From the NCBI RefSeq assembly GCF_042242105.1, contig NC_092014.1:2102374-2166373 (forward strand): DNA of 64,000 nt. The letters run 5' to 3'. The position numbers were made by a program, and so were the translations under genes. This stretch comes from Pempheris klunzingeri (Eukaryota; Chordata; Actinopteri; Acropomatiformes; Pempheridae). The number at the start of each line of letters is the position of its first letter. The stretch's first letter is position 1. Positions 1-11,550 of this stretch are shown here, piece by piece. The notes under the pieces were generated by a model. The model did not search any database and had not been told where the DNA came from. It worked only from the letters and a program-made list of their open reading frames with translations.

Positions 1-1575
1 ACTGTGATTAAAGAGCTGCACATACTGGTGGGTTAACCATCACAGGAACTACAGAATATATAATAATAATGCAGGGTGGAGACGCCGGTGATGAGTGATG
101 AGATGGTCCGACGTGCTGATCTGATGTCGGAGGTTTTTTTTAATACGAAGCAAATCACAACAAGAACAAGGGAATATTTACACTGAGCAGTTTTTTTTTT
201 TTAAACATCATTTCTTCCTCTTCCTCAAACACACCCACTAAATTTAACTCCAACTGCAGACAGACAGACAAACGCTGTCCACAACATTAAGGCTCGCGAA
301 AGTTTTTTTTATTGTTTTAATGGTGGTCAAACAATAAAACTGACGATAGCTGCGATGTTTGAGACGCCGTACAGAGACTCTGAGCTATAAACGAACTGAG
401 AACATTGATTTGAATCTAAATTGGCACAGATCTGAGCACGAACTGGAGGGCTGGAGGGACCTGAACCACGTACCTGTGGGGTCACACTCACTTAATAGGT
501 TATTTATGAAGTCTATATCAGTGTGTCGGCCACAGCCACACAAAGACAAGCTAGAAAAATAGTATACATATATCTGTGAACGTTGGCTCTACAATTTATG
601 CATTTATTGACATTCACCGTCAGGACACTAAAACTAATCTACTGGCCTGGTTAATCAGTTTTAACACAGCGCCTGTGGTGTCAAACTGCAGTCTTTATTC
701 CCTCACATGTACCTGACACCAGGTGACGTCTTAAAGGAACAGGACACTCTTTTCAGCTGCCTTTAATGATGACGACAACAGGCCAGAATTAGTTGATGCT
801 TTGAGCTAAATGCTTGTTGCTAACACGCTGTTATTCTGATGATGTCCTGCGGTGGTGTGTGTGTGGTTCTAGGTATCATTTCCCCTGCAGGAATAGTTGT
901 ATTAGATTTTTTGTAAACATCTGAGTGACTTGCTGACGTTTAGCATGCTTGCATGCTAATGTTAGCGAGGCATGAACAGTATGCTTTGTGCTAAATGCTT
1001 GTTTTACAGTTTTTAATAACATCCTGGCTAGCTGAGCGCTCACCCAGATATGCTAACATTCAGCAGATTTGTGTACTAATGTTAGCTGCGCAATATCACT
1101 ATGATTTGAGCTAAATGCTAACATTAGCTATAGTTAGCTTGTTCACATTCATATTAAAAAACTGAACACAAAGTTTAGCATGTCAGCATGCTAAGATAAA
1201 CATTCATGCAAACGTTAGCATGTATTGCTAGCTTATGTTTGTCATGTGTGAAGCAAACGAGAGGTGATTAACATACAAAGCAAAGCTAACATTTGACTTA
1301 TTTGTGTGAATTTTTATGTGGGCATGTTTTTTTTTCCCACATCAAATAGGACCAAATTAAAACATGAGTGGTTGTACCTTCTGTCCCACTTGCGTCTCAA
1401 ACCCTCAGTTTATGTTCAGTCTGGATAACACTTAAATTACTTTAAAGACAACTTCAGTATTTTTAAACCTGGGCCAAATCTTTATATATTTTGGGATTGG
1501 TCCGGTAGATTTCCTCGGCTGAGAACGGGCAGTGAACGGGCTGTAATGGCTGTAACATGATCAGTAAAAAGTGCC

Positions 1576-1965
1576 TGTTTGATCCACTGACAGGCTCAGA
1601 GTGTTATTCTAAGTGTGTGACAGCATCATGGAAAGGATCCCTACAGAGAGAGACCTGGAAGATCCTTTTGGTTTAACCACAAACAGCACACACACCAGAC
1701 TACATTCACTAAAGCAGGGATTTTATCTTGCAGAACACAGGAGCTGCTGGACTACTGGCAGTTAGTTTGTTTATGGTATTGGACCTGAAATTAGTTCAGG
1801 TCCAATACCATAAACATTTAAAAACACAAAAGTCACACAATAACACAAACAAACTAACGGATCAAAACTCTGATAAACTAGCAACTGCTCTGTAAAATCA
1901 CTATTTTTGTCAATGGAGTCTGGTGGCTTTGAACCAAGCAATAAAACAGCTGTTTGTGGTTACGT
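1576..1965. repeat. MITE-like dispersed element, copy 1
   Basis: Begins with a block containing TTTGATCCACTGACAGGCTC and GGAAAGGATCCCTACAGAGA. It ends with an inverted partner of the CCAGACTNCATTCACTAAA segment (AATGGAGTCTGGTGGCTTTG near 1913-1932). The same block recurs at 6055-6480 and 6484-6760, and the inverted arms recur at 7395-7690, so four copies lie in or beside commd1. Confidence 0.65.
1769..1815. repeat. Perfect 21-bp inverted repeat with 5-nt loop
   Basis: Arms 1769-1789 and 1795-1815 are exact reverse complements around the loop ATTAG. The hairpin sits in the middle of a MITE-like element, where the two halves of the element meet head to head. Confidence 0.85.
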
Positions 1966-2353
1966 CCTCGCTGACACTGTTGCCCTAAAGGATCCGATTT
2001 CAGCCATCACAGCTCATTTTGCTGTCCATTCTTGGCTGCCAGCTGTGGCGATCAGTTCCACAAAGTTTAAGGTTTAAACGTTATCCAAATCCTCTTTCTT
2101 CAAAGGCTTCATCTTTTCCAGAGCCGCTCAGAGAGGAACCGTCATCCTCACAGAAAACACGGCAGTCCGGCACTTTGAATTATGGCGTCAGTAGGTCAGA
2201 TCCCACGTGAATCATATATATCTTACACAGTATGTGCAGTCTGAGTCCTTACGCAGGTGTGAAAGCTGTGTTTCTGTGTGAAATGCTGCTGAACCCACTG
2301 GCAGGGAGAGAGGAGTCTGAGTCACACCTCACCGTCTGAGGTGAAACTCTCTT

Positions 2354-5300
2354 TCAGGCGCGGTGAACGAAGCCGTCGATGCTCTTCTGGATGTCGGCCA
2401 TCTTCTTCAGCACGTGGTTGACTTTGGCTTCGTCAAACTCCAGACACACAAACTCTGAGTCCTGGGACGGACGGACAGACAGGCAGACAGACAGACAGAC
2501 AGACAGGCAGACAGGCAGACAGACAGACAGGCAGACAGGCAGACGGGAGAAAGACATTTTATTACAACACATTATCATATACACCGAGCGTCGTATATGA
2601 AAATGTTTGACTTAAACTTTATTGAGATGTACGGTATTCACATGCCAGGAGGACTCAGGACAATTTCTCCCCCTTAAAGGACAATTTCTCCCCCTTAAAA
2701 GACAGTTTCTCCTCTTAAAGGACAGTTTCTCCCCCTTAAAAGACAGTTTCTCCCCCTTAAAAGACAGTTTCTCCTCCTTAAAGGACAGTTTCTCCCCCTT
2801 AAAGGACAGTTTCTCCCCCTTAAAGGACAGTTTCTCCCCCTTAAAGGACAGTTTCTCCCCCTTAAAAGACAGTTTCTCCTCCTTAAAGGACAGTTTCTCC
2901 CCCTTAAAGGACAGTTTCTCCTCCTTAAAGGACAGTTTCTCCCCTTAAAGGACGGTTTCTCCCCCTTAAAGGACAGTTTCTCCCCTTAAAAGACAGTTTC
3001 TCCTCCTTAAAGGACAGTTTCTCCTCCTTAAAGGACAGTTTCTCCTCTTAAAGGACAGTTTCTCCCCCTTAAAGGACAGTTTCTCCCCTTAAAAGACAGT
3101 TTCTCCTCCTTAAAAGACAGTTTCTCCTCCTTAAAGGACAGTTTCTCCCCTTAAAGGACAGTTTCTCCCCTTAAAAGACAGTTTCTCCTCCTTAAAAGAC
3201 AGTTTCTCCTCCTTAAAGGACAGTTTCTCCTCCTTAAAGGACAGTTTCTCCCCTTAAAGGACAGTTTCTCCCCCTTAAAGGACAGTTTCTCCCCTTAAAA
3301 GACAGTTTCTCCTCCTTAAAGGACAGTTTCTCCTCCTTAAAAGACAGTTTCTCCTCCTTAAAGGACAGTTTCTCCCCTTAAAGGACAGTTTCTCCCCCTT
3401 AAAGGACAGTTTCTCCTCCTTAAAGGACAGTTTCTCCTCCTTAAAGGACAGTTTCTCCCCCTAAAGGACAGTTTCTCCCCCTTAAAGGACAGTTTCTCCC
3501 CCTTAAAGGACAGTTTCTCCTCCTTAAAGGACAGTTTCTCCCCTTAAAGGACAGTTTCTCCTCCTTAAAGGACAGTTTCTCCCCTTAAAGGACAGTTTCT
3601 CCCCCTTAAAGGACAGTTTCTCCTCCTTAAAGGACAGTTTCTCCCCTTAAAGGACAGTTTCTCCCCCTTAAAGGACAGTTTCTCCCCCTTAAAAGACAGT
3701 TTCTCCCCCTAAAGGACAGTTTCTCCCCCTAAAGGACAGTTTCTCCCCCTTAAAGGACAGTTTCTCCTCCTTAAAGGACAGTTTCTCCTCCTTAAAGGAC
3801 AGTTTCTCCCCTTAAAGGACAGTTTCTCCTCCTTAAAGGACAGTTTCTCCCCTTAAAGGACAGTTTCTCCTCCTTAAAGGACAGTTTCTCCTCCTTAAAG
3901 GACAGTTTCTCCCCCTAAAGGACAGTTTCTCCCCCTTAAAGGACAGTTTCTCCCCCTAAAGGACAGTTTCTCCCCCTAAAGGACAGTTTCTCCTCCTTAA
4001 AGGACAGTTTCTCCCCCTAAAGGACAGTTTCTCCCCCTAAAGGACAGTTTCTCCCCCTTAAAGGACAGTTTCTCCCCCTAAAGGACAGTTTCTCCCCCTT
4101 AAAGGACAGTTTCTCCTCCTTAAAGGACAGTTTCTCCTCCTTAAAGGACAGTTTCTCCCCTTAAAGGACAGTTTCTCCTCCTTAAAGGACAGTTTCTCCC
4201 CTTAAAGGACAGTTTCTCCTCCTTAAAGGACAGTTTCTCCTCCTTAAAGGACAGTTTCTCCCCTTAAAGGACAGTTTCTCCTCCTTAAAGGACAGTTTCT
4301 CCTCCTTAAAGGACAGTTTCTCCCCCTAAAGGACAGTTTCTCCCTGCCACTGTTGCCTAATATAATATCTGCTCCTGTTTGAACTGAATCTTTGGTCTCT
4401 TAATTAAAGAGTTTGGTCGGAGCGTCTTGAGATAACGCTGGTATGAATTGGCGCTGTATAAATAAAGATTGATTGATTGAAGCAGAAAATGCGCGTTACT
4501 GCAGAGACTCTGAGCCAAAGCGGCCCGGACAGGGTGACCTCTGCAGGTCGACCCCCGGCCCGTGCTGGACTGATCCGCCTGGGGGAGGTCTGCTGGGCCC
4601 GCAGCGTCCCCGGCATTTTACAGGCCAAACAACACAAATCTAATTAATCTCTGATCTTTCCTGATGCGGTTCCAACATTAAGCTCCTTCATGAACAGGAA
4701 AATACAACAACGTGATGGCAGGTAAACAATTCTTAAACCCATTAAGAGTGCAGAGGCCAAGCTGCACCAGCTACAGCTAAAGCTTCTATCACAACCAGAT
4801 TAATGGTCAAACGAGGCACAAAATGTTAAAGGCAGTTCTGCAACTTATTTTAGAAGCACTTTTTGTCATATTTATTGAAATTGTCATAAGAGCCCTGTAG
4901 CATTCAATAAAGAAAATATAGTTTGACAAAAAAAAGTCCAGTGTTTGTGGCTGTCACGGGACGGTAACACACCTCATAAATCTGTTTCATTCAGTCCGCC
5001 TGCCTGCACACATGGATGCTCACTTCAAGGCTAAAGCTAGCGAGGCAGGTGCACAAGGAACGGCGGAGAAAGAGGCGTCAGACGCCCACTGAGCCAAAAA
5101 CAAGAGGCCACAGAGGGGAAACTCTGAGCTAAAGCCAACGTTACCTTCCCGACGGATATGATTTATACGATTGTGGCGCTGTGGAGGGAAGCCTGAGAGC
5201 TGCGTGGAGCCGTATTATCAGTGGGATACTTTCAAAATCAGCTACTCTGCCGAGGCTTGGAAGGCTTACAGGTAGAAAAATTAGAGGAGGAATAACAATA

Positions 5301-8146
5301 AAAGATGATACGCAGCTCTGATAAGGGAGGACGAGGACGAAGGATCGACAACATTAAGCCCGTAACAGTAGCAGCTGTATGTTGCTGTGACGTCTCAGTG
5401 ACCCACAGTCCTGCACTGACAGCACATACATGAGGGGCTCCGCTCATTTCAGCCCCTTTGGGTGCAAATTTTAGGGCTTTTTCTGCAAAAATGGAATTTG
5501 ATTTTGTAATTAAAGGTCACCACATAAACAGTAGCAGTGCCTCGGGGCTGTTGTGGTCTGGGAGGGGCTCTGACACCGTTTTCAGCCCAGATTGGGTAAA
5601 TTTAGCCTCCTCATGGGACGGGGCCTTTCTGAAACAGAGCAGTAATCCGGTCACATCCACAGCCAGGCCGGCCCTCTGTCCCCAAAACCAGTTCATGCCT
5701 GTGCTGCCGGCAGAGTTTGTACATTTGTACACAGCCGGAGCACCAGCAGCTGCCAAACTGCAGCTTTAAAAGCTAAAAGACAGTTTAAAACATCATTAAT
5801 ATCTTGCATTTTCGTCAAAGCGAGCTGTGAGGAGCGAGTCAGACGCAACACTAGAAGATAGATCCTTGACGTCCACTGTTTGAGCAGTTAGATTCACTAC
5901 AATTTCAAAAACGGGGCTGTATGTTTGAATATATTTGTGTCTGAATGACCGGCAGGTACAAAAAGTGTTGGGATTGGTCCAGTAGATCACCTCAGCCTGC
6001 AGCCGTGAAACAGGCTGCAATCGTTTGGAGCGACTGTATGTCAAAAGTAAGTCCACTAAAAGAGCTTGTTTGATCCACTGACAGGCTCAGAGTGTTATTC
6101 TAAGTGTGTGACAGCATCATGGAAAGGATCCCTACAGAGAGAGACCTGGAAGATCCTTTTGGTTTAACCACAAACAGCCGTTATATCGCTCTCTGCACAC
6201 ACACCAGACTCCATTCACTAAAACAGGGATTTTAGCTCACAGAACCCAGATGTTTCTGGTCTATCGCTGCCTCTGTCAGTTAGTCTGTTTGTGTTACTGT
6301 GTGTTACAAAAATGTTGTGTTTGATCTGAACTAACCATTTAAAACTCCAATATCATATAATAACACAAACAAAGTAATTGATCAAGGCAGCAGGAGACCA
6401 GCAACATCTGGGTTCGGTGAGGTAAAAGTACTGTTTTTGTCTATGGAGTCTGGTTGTTTTGAACAGAGTGATATAACGCAGTAGGTCCACTAAAAGAGCT
6501 TGTTTGATCCACTGACAGGCTCAGAGTGTTATTCTAAGTGTGTGACAGCATCATGGAAAGGATCCCTACAGAGAAAGACCTGGAAGATCCTTTTGGTTTA
6601 ACCACAAACAGCACACACACCAGACTACATTCACAAAAACAGGGATTTTAGCTTCCAGAGCACAGGAGCTGCTGCTCTGTCATAACCTCATTTGTTTAGT
6701 TAGTTTGTGTTATTGTCCGGTACACAAATATTGTGTGGATCTTGAATTTGAAACCAGTTCATTCCCCCAGCAGCTGCTGTCACTGGTCTCTTTAGCTAGC
6801 CATGAAGTGCTGCAGTAGAGGACTGGAGTTGTATTGGTCGGCCCCCAGAGTTGATATGCGATACCGAAACAGCGGATGTGAGTCTCACCTGTCCGGCTCG
6901 GCCCAGCTCCAGCTCCACCAGGGCGACCGGGCCGCTGTGCCCCGCGTCCCCTCGGCTGGCTGCGGTCTGGAGGTCCACCCTCCAGGAGAGGCCCCTGAGG
7001 CCGGGCTCCCAGCGGCTCCGAGCCAGCAAGCTCTCCCTCACCCGGGCTCGCTGGCTCTTCCAGAAGCGAGAGAGGGCGGCGGCCTGTTCAGCCGTCACCC
7101 CACCGCCGCCCTGCCTCTTAGTCTGGGCGGTGAGGAAGGCCTCCAGCTGGGCGTGGTCCATGTCTGCTGTGGCGATAGACTGAGAGATGGAGGAGACTGT
7201 GTTAACCATTTATTGTGACAATACTTTCATGATGCCTTCAGTGTCGCTTTCACTTAGTTAAATAAAGGAAAAGTCATTCTTCTTCTGTGGTTGACCTTAG
7301 TACAGGTCACAGTGCACCTAAAGGGATAGTATGGACTTTGTGGCACAGACGCTGAACTGGGTCTGCTACTGCTGTGGACAGGGGGGCAGAACTTAAGCGG
7401 TTATATCGCGTTCTTCAAAACAACCAGACTCCACTGAAAAAAACAGCAATTTTACCTTGCAAAGCACAGGAGCTGCTAGAGTAGTTGCTGTGTCTTTTGT
7501 GTTTTAGCGCATTAGATCAAATCCACAGCAACCTTCTAAAACTCCAAAGTCACACAATAACTTAAACAAACTAGCCAATCGAGGCAGCAATAGATGAGCA
7601 ACTCCTGCGTTCAGCAAGTTAAAATGACCATTTTTATCAATGGAGTCTGGTGGCTTTGAGGAGAGCGATAAAACAGCTATAGTTCCCTGTTGGAAAGGAC
7701 TGTGTGGTGGAAAAGTGGTGACAATATTCTAACTACACAAACGGATATTGATTTTTTTCAGGTGGGAGTTTTATTTAGGTGGTCATAATCCATTTTTCCG
7801 CCGTCCACAGCAGTACTCAGCGTCTGTGCTGGGACTCCTACATAGGTGATACACCGACTCTGCAGAGGGACGTCATACAATCCCACTCTGAACTATCCCT
7901 TTAACTGTGACCAGCAGTGGTAACAGGTATGTGTGTTAGTGCTGCTCCCTGCTGACAACAGGTGAGACACACAGGAGCAGACTAATGAATGAAAAAGTTG
8001 CACCTCTCACCATTAACATTAAGGGCCGTCATCATATACACGAGATCTCATTTCATATTTCCCTGAAAACAATTCTACATATCTTTACTACTTTATTATT
8101 GTCCTGCTCTTTTGGCACATTACAACACTTATTGTATGTATGTATG

Positions 8147-8215
<69 letters not shown>

Positions 8216-8951
8216 TATTTTTTTCTCTCTCATTTCAATATTTGCATTTATTTTTGCACTAATTCTCCTACCGACACTTTATTTCTGCACCTTTTGCTAT
8301 AACAAGTACATTCCCCCGGTGTGGGATAAATAAAGCCTCTCTTATCTCATGTTATTTTAGCTTGTCTTATATTTTACACTATACACCTTTATACTTATTC
8401 TACACACTGTGTCCCATGTCTTGTGTTTTCTATGGTCTAACGTTGGAAGTGCATCGCTGAGGGTCACTACCTGAAGTTCTTTATTTGTCATTTGCACAAC
8501 AATTACAGGGACCAGCAATGCTCATATAGAAAGAAGAAATATAAGATATATATATACGAAATAATACATGTTGTGTGAGTGCATATACTGTGTAGACACA
8601 CAGTCAAAATATTCCTTGTATATAAAATAATGAACACCCTGCCTATGAAGCAGGCCTGTGCACATCTATACTTCTTATACTACTTCTGCTACACTCATAT
8701 AAACACATTCATGCATCCAGAGGAGTCAGAGGGAGGCTGTGGCTGCTGTTTCCGGCAGGACGCAGGTGTGCTCTTACCTTCAGGAGGCCCGCCATCCTCT
8801 CGTGCAGAGCCCTGAACTCTTCCGGGGGCAGCTCGGGGTAAAGCTCGCCCCTCAGCTGCTCCTCCGTCACCTCCGTGTTGTTATAATAAACTTTCTGGGC
8901 TATTCCGTTCAACAGGGCGCTCAGAGACTTCGCCGCCTCGTCGTCGGCCAT
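2354..8951 (-). CDS. commd1: COMM domain-containing protein 1, three coding exons, complete
   Basis: Minus-strand gene with coding exons 8951-8778, 7179-6889 and 2461-2354 (58 + 97 + 35 codons plus stop, all phase 0), giving 190 aa, the length of human COMMD1. The N-terminal helical domain includes LLNGIAQ and LYPELPPEEFR. The middle exon carries DMDHAQLEAFLTAQTK and SRWEPGLRGLSWRVD. The last exon completes the COMM domain with EFVCLEFDEAKVNHVLKKM. Donors CTGAAG|GTAAGA and CAG|GTGAGA and acceptors CTCAG|TCT and CCCAG|GAC are canonical. COMMD1 is a subunit of the COMMD/CCDC22/CCDC93 (CCC) complex. That complex works with retriever in endosomal recycling of membrane cargo; COMMD1 is also known for effects on copper transporters and on NF-kB turnover. 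The 4.4-kb second intron holds a large minisatellite and several MITEs. Confidence 0.96.
2466..2546. repeat. (GACA)n / (GGCA)n microsatellite
   Basis: Tandem GACA with GGCA variants, directly adjacent to the splice acceptor of commd1 exon 3. The acceptor's upstream tract on the minus strand is therefore CTGT/CTGC repeat. Length variation here could affect exon 3 recognition (inference). Confidence 0.9.
2658..4344. repeat. Large minisatellite (VNTR), about 80 copies of a 19-21-bp unit
   Basis: The unit AAAGGACAGTTTCTCCCCCTT (with CTCCT, CCCCT and shorter variants) repeats head to tail over about 1.69 kb in commd1 intron 2. Units of 19, 20 and 21 bp alternate, so reading frames through the array do not persist. 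The array is strongly strand-asymmetric: the minus strand carries GGGGGAGAAACTGTCC runs. Confidence 0.97.
6055..6480. repeat. MITE-like dispersed element, copy 2
   Basis: Same opening block as copy 1 (TTTGATCCACTGACAGGCTC, then the CATCATGGAAAGGATCC segment) and an inverted partner near 6440 (CTATGGAGTCTGGTTG). Lies in commd1 intron 2. Confidence 0.6.
6484..6760. repeat. MITE-like dispersed element, copy 3 (truncated)
   Basis: Repeats the opening block of copies 1 and 2 immediately after copy 2, in direct orientation. It decays before the commd1 exon 2 donor region near 6888. Confidence 0.55.
7319..7903. mobile_element. MITE with a second MITE nested inside it
   Basis: Terminal inverted repeat TAAAGGGATAGT at 7319-7330 and its complement ACTATCCCTTTA at 7892-7903 bound the element. 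Inside, at about 7395-7690, are the inverted CAGACTCCACTGAAAAAAAC / TCAATGGAGTCTGGTGGC arms of the neighbouring MITE family, so a later insertion is likely. It lies in commd1 intron 1. A similar AAGGGATAGTTTGGATTG end appears at 63940. Confidence 0.6.
8137..8217. repeat. Compound (TA)n(CA)n(TA)n microsatellite
   Basis: GTATGTATG, then TA, CA and TA dinucleotide runs, in commd1 intron 1. Confidence 0.95.
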
Positions 8952-9392
8952 GTTTTCTTCCTGTCACGTGTCACGTGGAGCGGATGGATAATATCACGTG
9001 AAGTCCGGCCCGGCACGGCATTGTGGGAGTTGTAGTTTTATGTTACCGTGATTCTTTATTCGCTTATATCTTATTTTTTTAAGGGTTGTTCCATGTTGTG
9101 TGGCTCTATTAAGACCGAAGACGAGTTATTAGTGAGGTATTTCAGTTCAGTTTTGATTGTCAGTATTTGAATTTGACGATTAATTGCTTTAATTCACTCT
9201 TTTACTTAGTTAGAATTAAAAATGTTATTCCACCCCTGTTCTTAACACACCACTAAACATTCCAGCCACTGTAATTTGCATATATATCACATATTTCGTT
9301 ATTATTTTTCATTTTCATTACACTATACAAAACTAACAAAGCGTCCTCCATTGAGAACTACTGTGTACTTCCGGCCGCCATCTTTGTCTGTA
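8952..9392. promoter_or_regulatory. Candidate bidirectional TATA-less promoter between commd1 and a plus-strand exon
   Basis: The 440 bp between the commd1 start codon and a plus-strand ATG at 9393 separate two divergent open first exons. Near the plus-strand start lies an ETS-like CTTCCGG overlapping a YY1-like GCCGCCATCTTT (about 9368-9384). A second candidate site, the NRF-1-like GCGCATGCGCAGTGC, sits at about 9623-9637, inside the first intron. CACGTG-type E-box sequences occur next to commd1 (about 8964-9000). These motifs are typical of housekeeping bidirectional promoters; the assignment is inferred from sequence only. Confidence 0.5.
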
Positions 9393-9512
9393 ATGAGTCT
9401 CAACCGAAACTCTGGAGTATTGGAGAAAGTTAAAAAAAACCAGCTGTTCAGGGTGTCTCGGCTTATTTTTGTTGAAGCGGAACAAATGGAGCTATGTTCA
9501 AAACAAGCAGCG
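9393..9512 (+). CDS. Possible first coding exon of an unidentified plus-strand gene
   Basis: An ATG at 9393 opens 40 codons (starting MSLNRNSGVLEKVKKNQLF) that run without a stop to a strong donor, GCAGCG|GTAAGTG, leaving phase 0. The reading frame closes soon after in the intron. Immediately upstream are ETS- and YY1-like promoter motifs, and commd1 starts divergently 440 bp away. I do not recognise the protein. A weak candidate second exon lies at about 10780-10842 (acceptor TTCAG|CTG, donor ACT|GTGAGT). The exon could equally belong to a non-coding RNA or be a 5' UTR exon. Confidence 0.3.
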
Positions 9513-9549
9513 GTAAGTGTGCTCAAACGACCTGCGTTTGTTTCTTAGT

Positions 9550-11160
9550 TTGGCTTGTGTTTATCTGAGAGATGCTAGTTTAGCCTTTAGCTAACACAGA
9601 GAAAAGATAATTAACGCTAGAGGCGCATGCGCAGTGCTGCCCTCGGGGTAACGGCCCGTCATTCTTCTTCTTTTTTTTTTTTTACATTTCTTTTTATTTT
9701 AACATCCGTTTATCCGTTGTCAGTGGTGAGAGTACATTTACTAAAGCAATCCAGTACCAATTGTGGAAGAAGTATTCAGAGCCTGTAATAGATTGTTTAA
9801 AAGAAGTGGACGTAGCTTCCGGGTCTGAAAAGTGAAGCCAATGCGGAAGTGCCTTAAACCTGCGTCCTTTTAAAATTCTCCTCCTTCAGCTAAATAAACT
9901 GTTTTAAACCCTCATGGCTCAGCTGGAAAAAGCAGCTGAAAACAGGCTGTTTTTCTGATGGAAAGCGTGAGACTTTTTTGTTGTGGTTCTCACAGGGAAG
10001 CGAAGCTGCAAAGCCACGATGATTTTATAGACCATGATGCATTGCTGTAGATTAACTACAGCAGTAAAATGAAACATAAACACATGAATGCAGCAGTGAT
10101 ATTAATTCAGAAGCATTTTGTTGCAACATGAGTACTTTTACTACTCATCCATAAGTACAGTTTGCTAATAAATATTGGATAAGTCTACTTTAAGTTGATT
10201 AATTTTGACATTTCATACTTATTACTATGACCTTAAAAACATATGCCTTTAACCTACTTTAGAATTAAACGATTCATGACAAAAACTGATCGTAAACAGG
10301 TTTGGAGGTTATTTTATTGCATTAATTAGCATCATTTATTATTACTGGTTACAGCTTCTCTTCTCCTGCTGAAGTGATAGAGGCCCCTCGCATCATCTTG
10401 GACTCATAATGGAACAAAAAGATTTCTCCAGACTGCACATTTCTTCATGCATGTTGCAGACATAATTCAGCCCTGGTCGTGATGACGATAATTATATAAT
10501 TTAGAATGACGATGTGATAAATGGGGAAATTTCAGCTCACTTTCTGCAGAGACACACGGCTATTGTTGTTTCCTTCAGTTTAAATCGGTTACTTGTGTAC
10601 ATTAATAAATTATCTGCCACTGAGGTGCTCCACCTAAGAAATAAGGTTTTCTTTTACATAAGGATTGTTAAATGCAGCTGTTTTTCGTCTTTAATGTAGA
10701 TGCAGATCCTCCACTGGACAGATTGTTTTCAGCCTTTTATTGGGAGGCATTGGTGCTGGCTGTGAGACTTCGGTTCAGCTGAATGATCTCCTCCCCCCTC
10801 ACTTGAAATGGAGACGGACGAGGCAAAGCGGAGCCACACTGTGAGTGTCTCATATTAAAGGAGACGTATTCTTCTCATTTTCAGGTTCATACTTGTGTTT
10901 GGGGTCCTGCTTGAACATGTTAACATGCTGTGATGTTCAAAAAAGCTGCTTACTGCTCTGGTCAGCCTCTTTCCGAACACTCAGAGGACATTACCGGTTT
11001 TGCTGAGAAAACAGTCCTGAGCAAAATAACTCACATTCCCATTTTGCGGTCGTATGAACCATCAGATGCACCTAAGAGAAAAAAGTCTTAATGATCTAAT
11101 GTTGTGTTCAAACAGGTGATAGTGGTGTAACGTGGGATTTCCCAAATGATTAACACGCAG
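9550..11160. other. Intergenic, no gene recognised
   Basis: Contains an NRF-1-like site near 9623 and AT-rich sequence. Apart from the weak candidate exon at about 10780-10842, I see no gene or obvious transposon here. Confidence 0.35.
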
Positions 11161-11188
11161 ACGGACCAGAATGGATGCTGAGCAAAGC

Positions 11189-11194
11189 TTTAAT
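11189..11194 (-). terminator. Polyadenylation signal ATTAAA of deaminase gene A
   Basis: On the minus strand the sequence reads TGATTAAAGCTTTGCTCAGCATCC-like. Near-identical blocks lie downstream of genes B (18943), C (24551) and D (35528), always several hundred bases after the stop codon. This is good evidence for homologous 3' ends; here it implies a 3' UTR of about 1 kb. Confidence 0.7.
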
Positions 11195-11434
11195 CAGAAA
11201 GAACAGAACATCACTTTAACATAAGTGTACAGGACAATAATATAAGCACCAAAGATACTGAGGAACCGTTCCTTCTTCCTTCCTTCTGTTCAGTAAAGTA
11301 GATAAAGAGTGCTACTGGAAATTGAAATGGATTTAAATCATAATTATGTTATTAATTTTGGCAAACGTTCTCCTGCGTCAGGGTAACATTGAATACTGAT
11401 TTTTGGAAAGGGTTGGCAATGTCAATGTTTAAAT

Positions 11435-11550
11435 ACTCATCTCATTTTTTATACCGCTTATCCGTGAGGGTCACGAGGGATTTGAACCCGGGACCTTCTT
11501 GCTGTGAGGCAACAGTGCTGACCACAGCACAGCCATGCTGCCCCTTGTTT
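11435..11550 (-). mobile_element. Degenerate tRNA-derived SINE-like fragment
   Basis: The minus strand reads GGGGCAGCATGG, an A-box-like TGGTCAGCACTG, a B-box-like GGGTTCAAATCCC, then GGATAAGCGGTATA. This order matches a common fish tRNA-derived repeat with an internal deletion. It lies within the 3' UTR of gene A. Relatives lie at 44497-44815 and 50870-50990. Confidence 0.55.

Larger units (their letters stand above)
1..2353. other. Intergenic / downstream of commd1, MITE-rich
   Basis: No coding exon recognised. About 890-1260 is dense in GCTAACGTTAGC- and TAGCATGC-like words typical of a dispersed fish repeat. One member of the GTTTGATCCACTGACAGG MITE-like family lies at about 1576-1965. 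A possible minus-strand AATAAA for commd1 lies near 692-697, which would mean a long 3' UTR; support is weak. Confidence 0.4.

Noticed and set aside
2622-2948. Plus-strand open frame of repeated SPLKDSF units
   Set aside because: Produced by the intronic minisatellite where units happen to be 21 bp. The frame breaks as soon as 20-bp units appear.
2658-4344. Regular short repeats as a possible CRISPR array
   Set aside because: The units are contiguous with no unique spacers, and the DNA is vertebrate.
6802-7218. Plus-strand open frames opposite commd1 exon 2
   Set aside because: Antisense shadows of a GC-rich exon whose minus-strand product matches COMMD1.
7985-8333. Overlapping open frames with IYIY/THTH runs
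   Set aside because: They translate a TA/CA microsatellite in commd1 intron 1.
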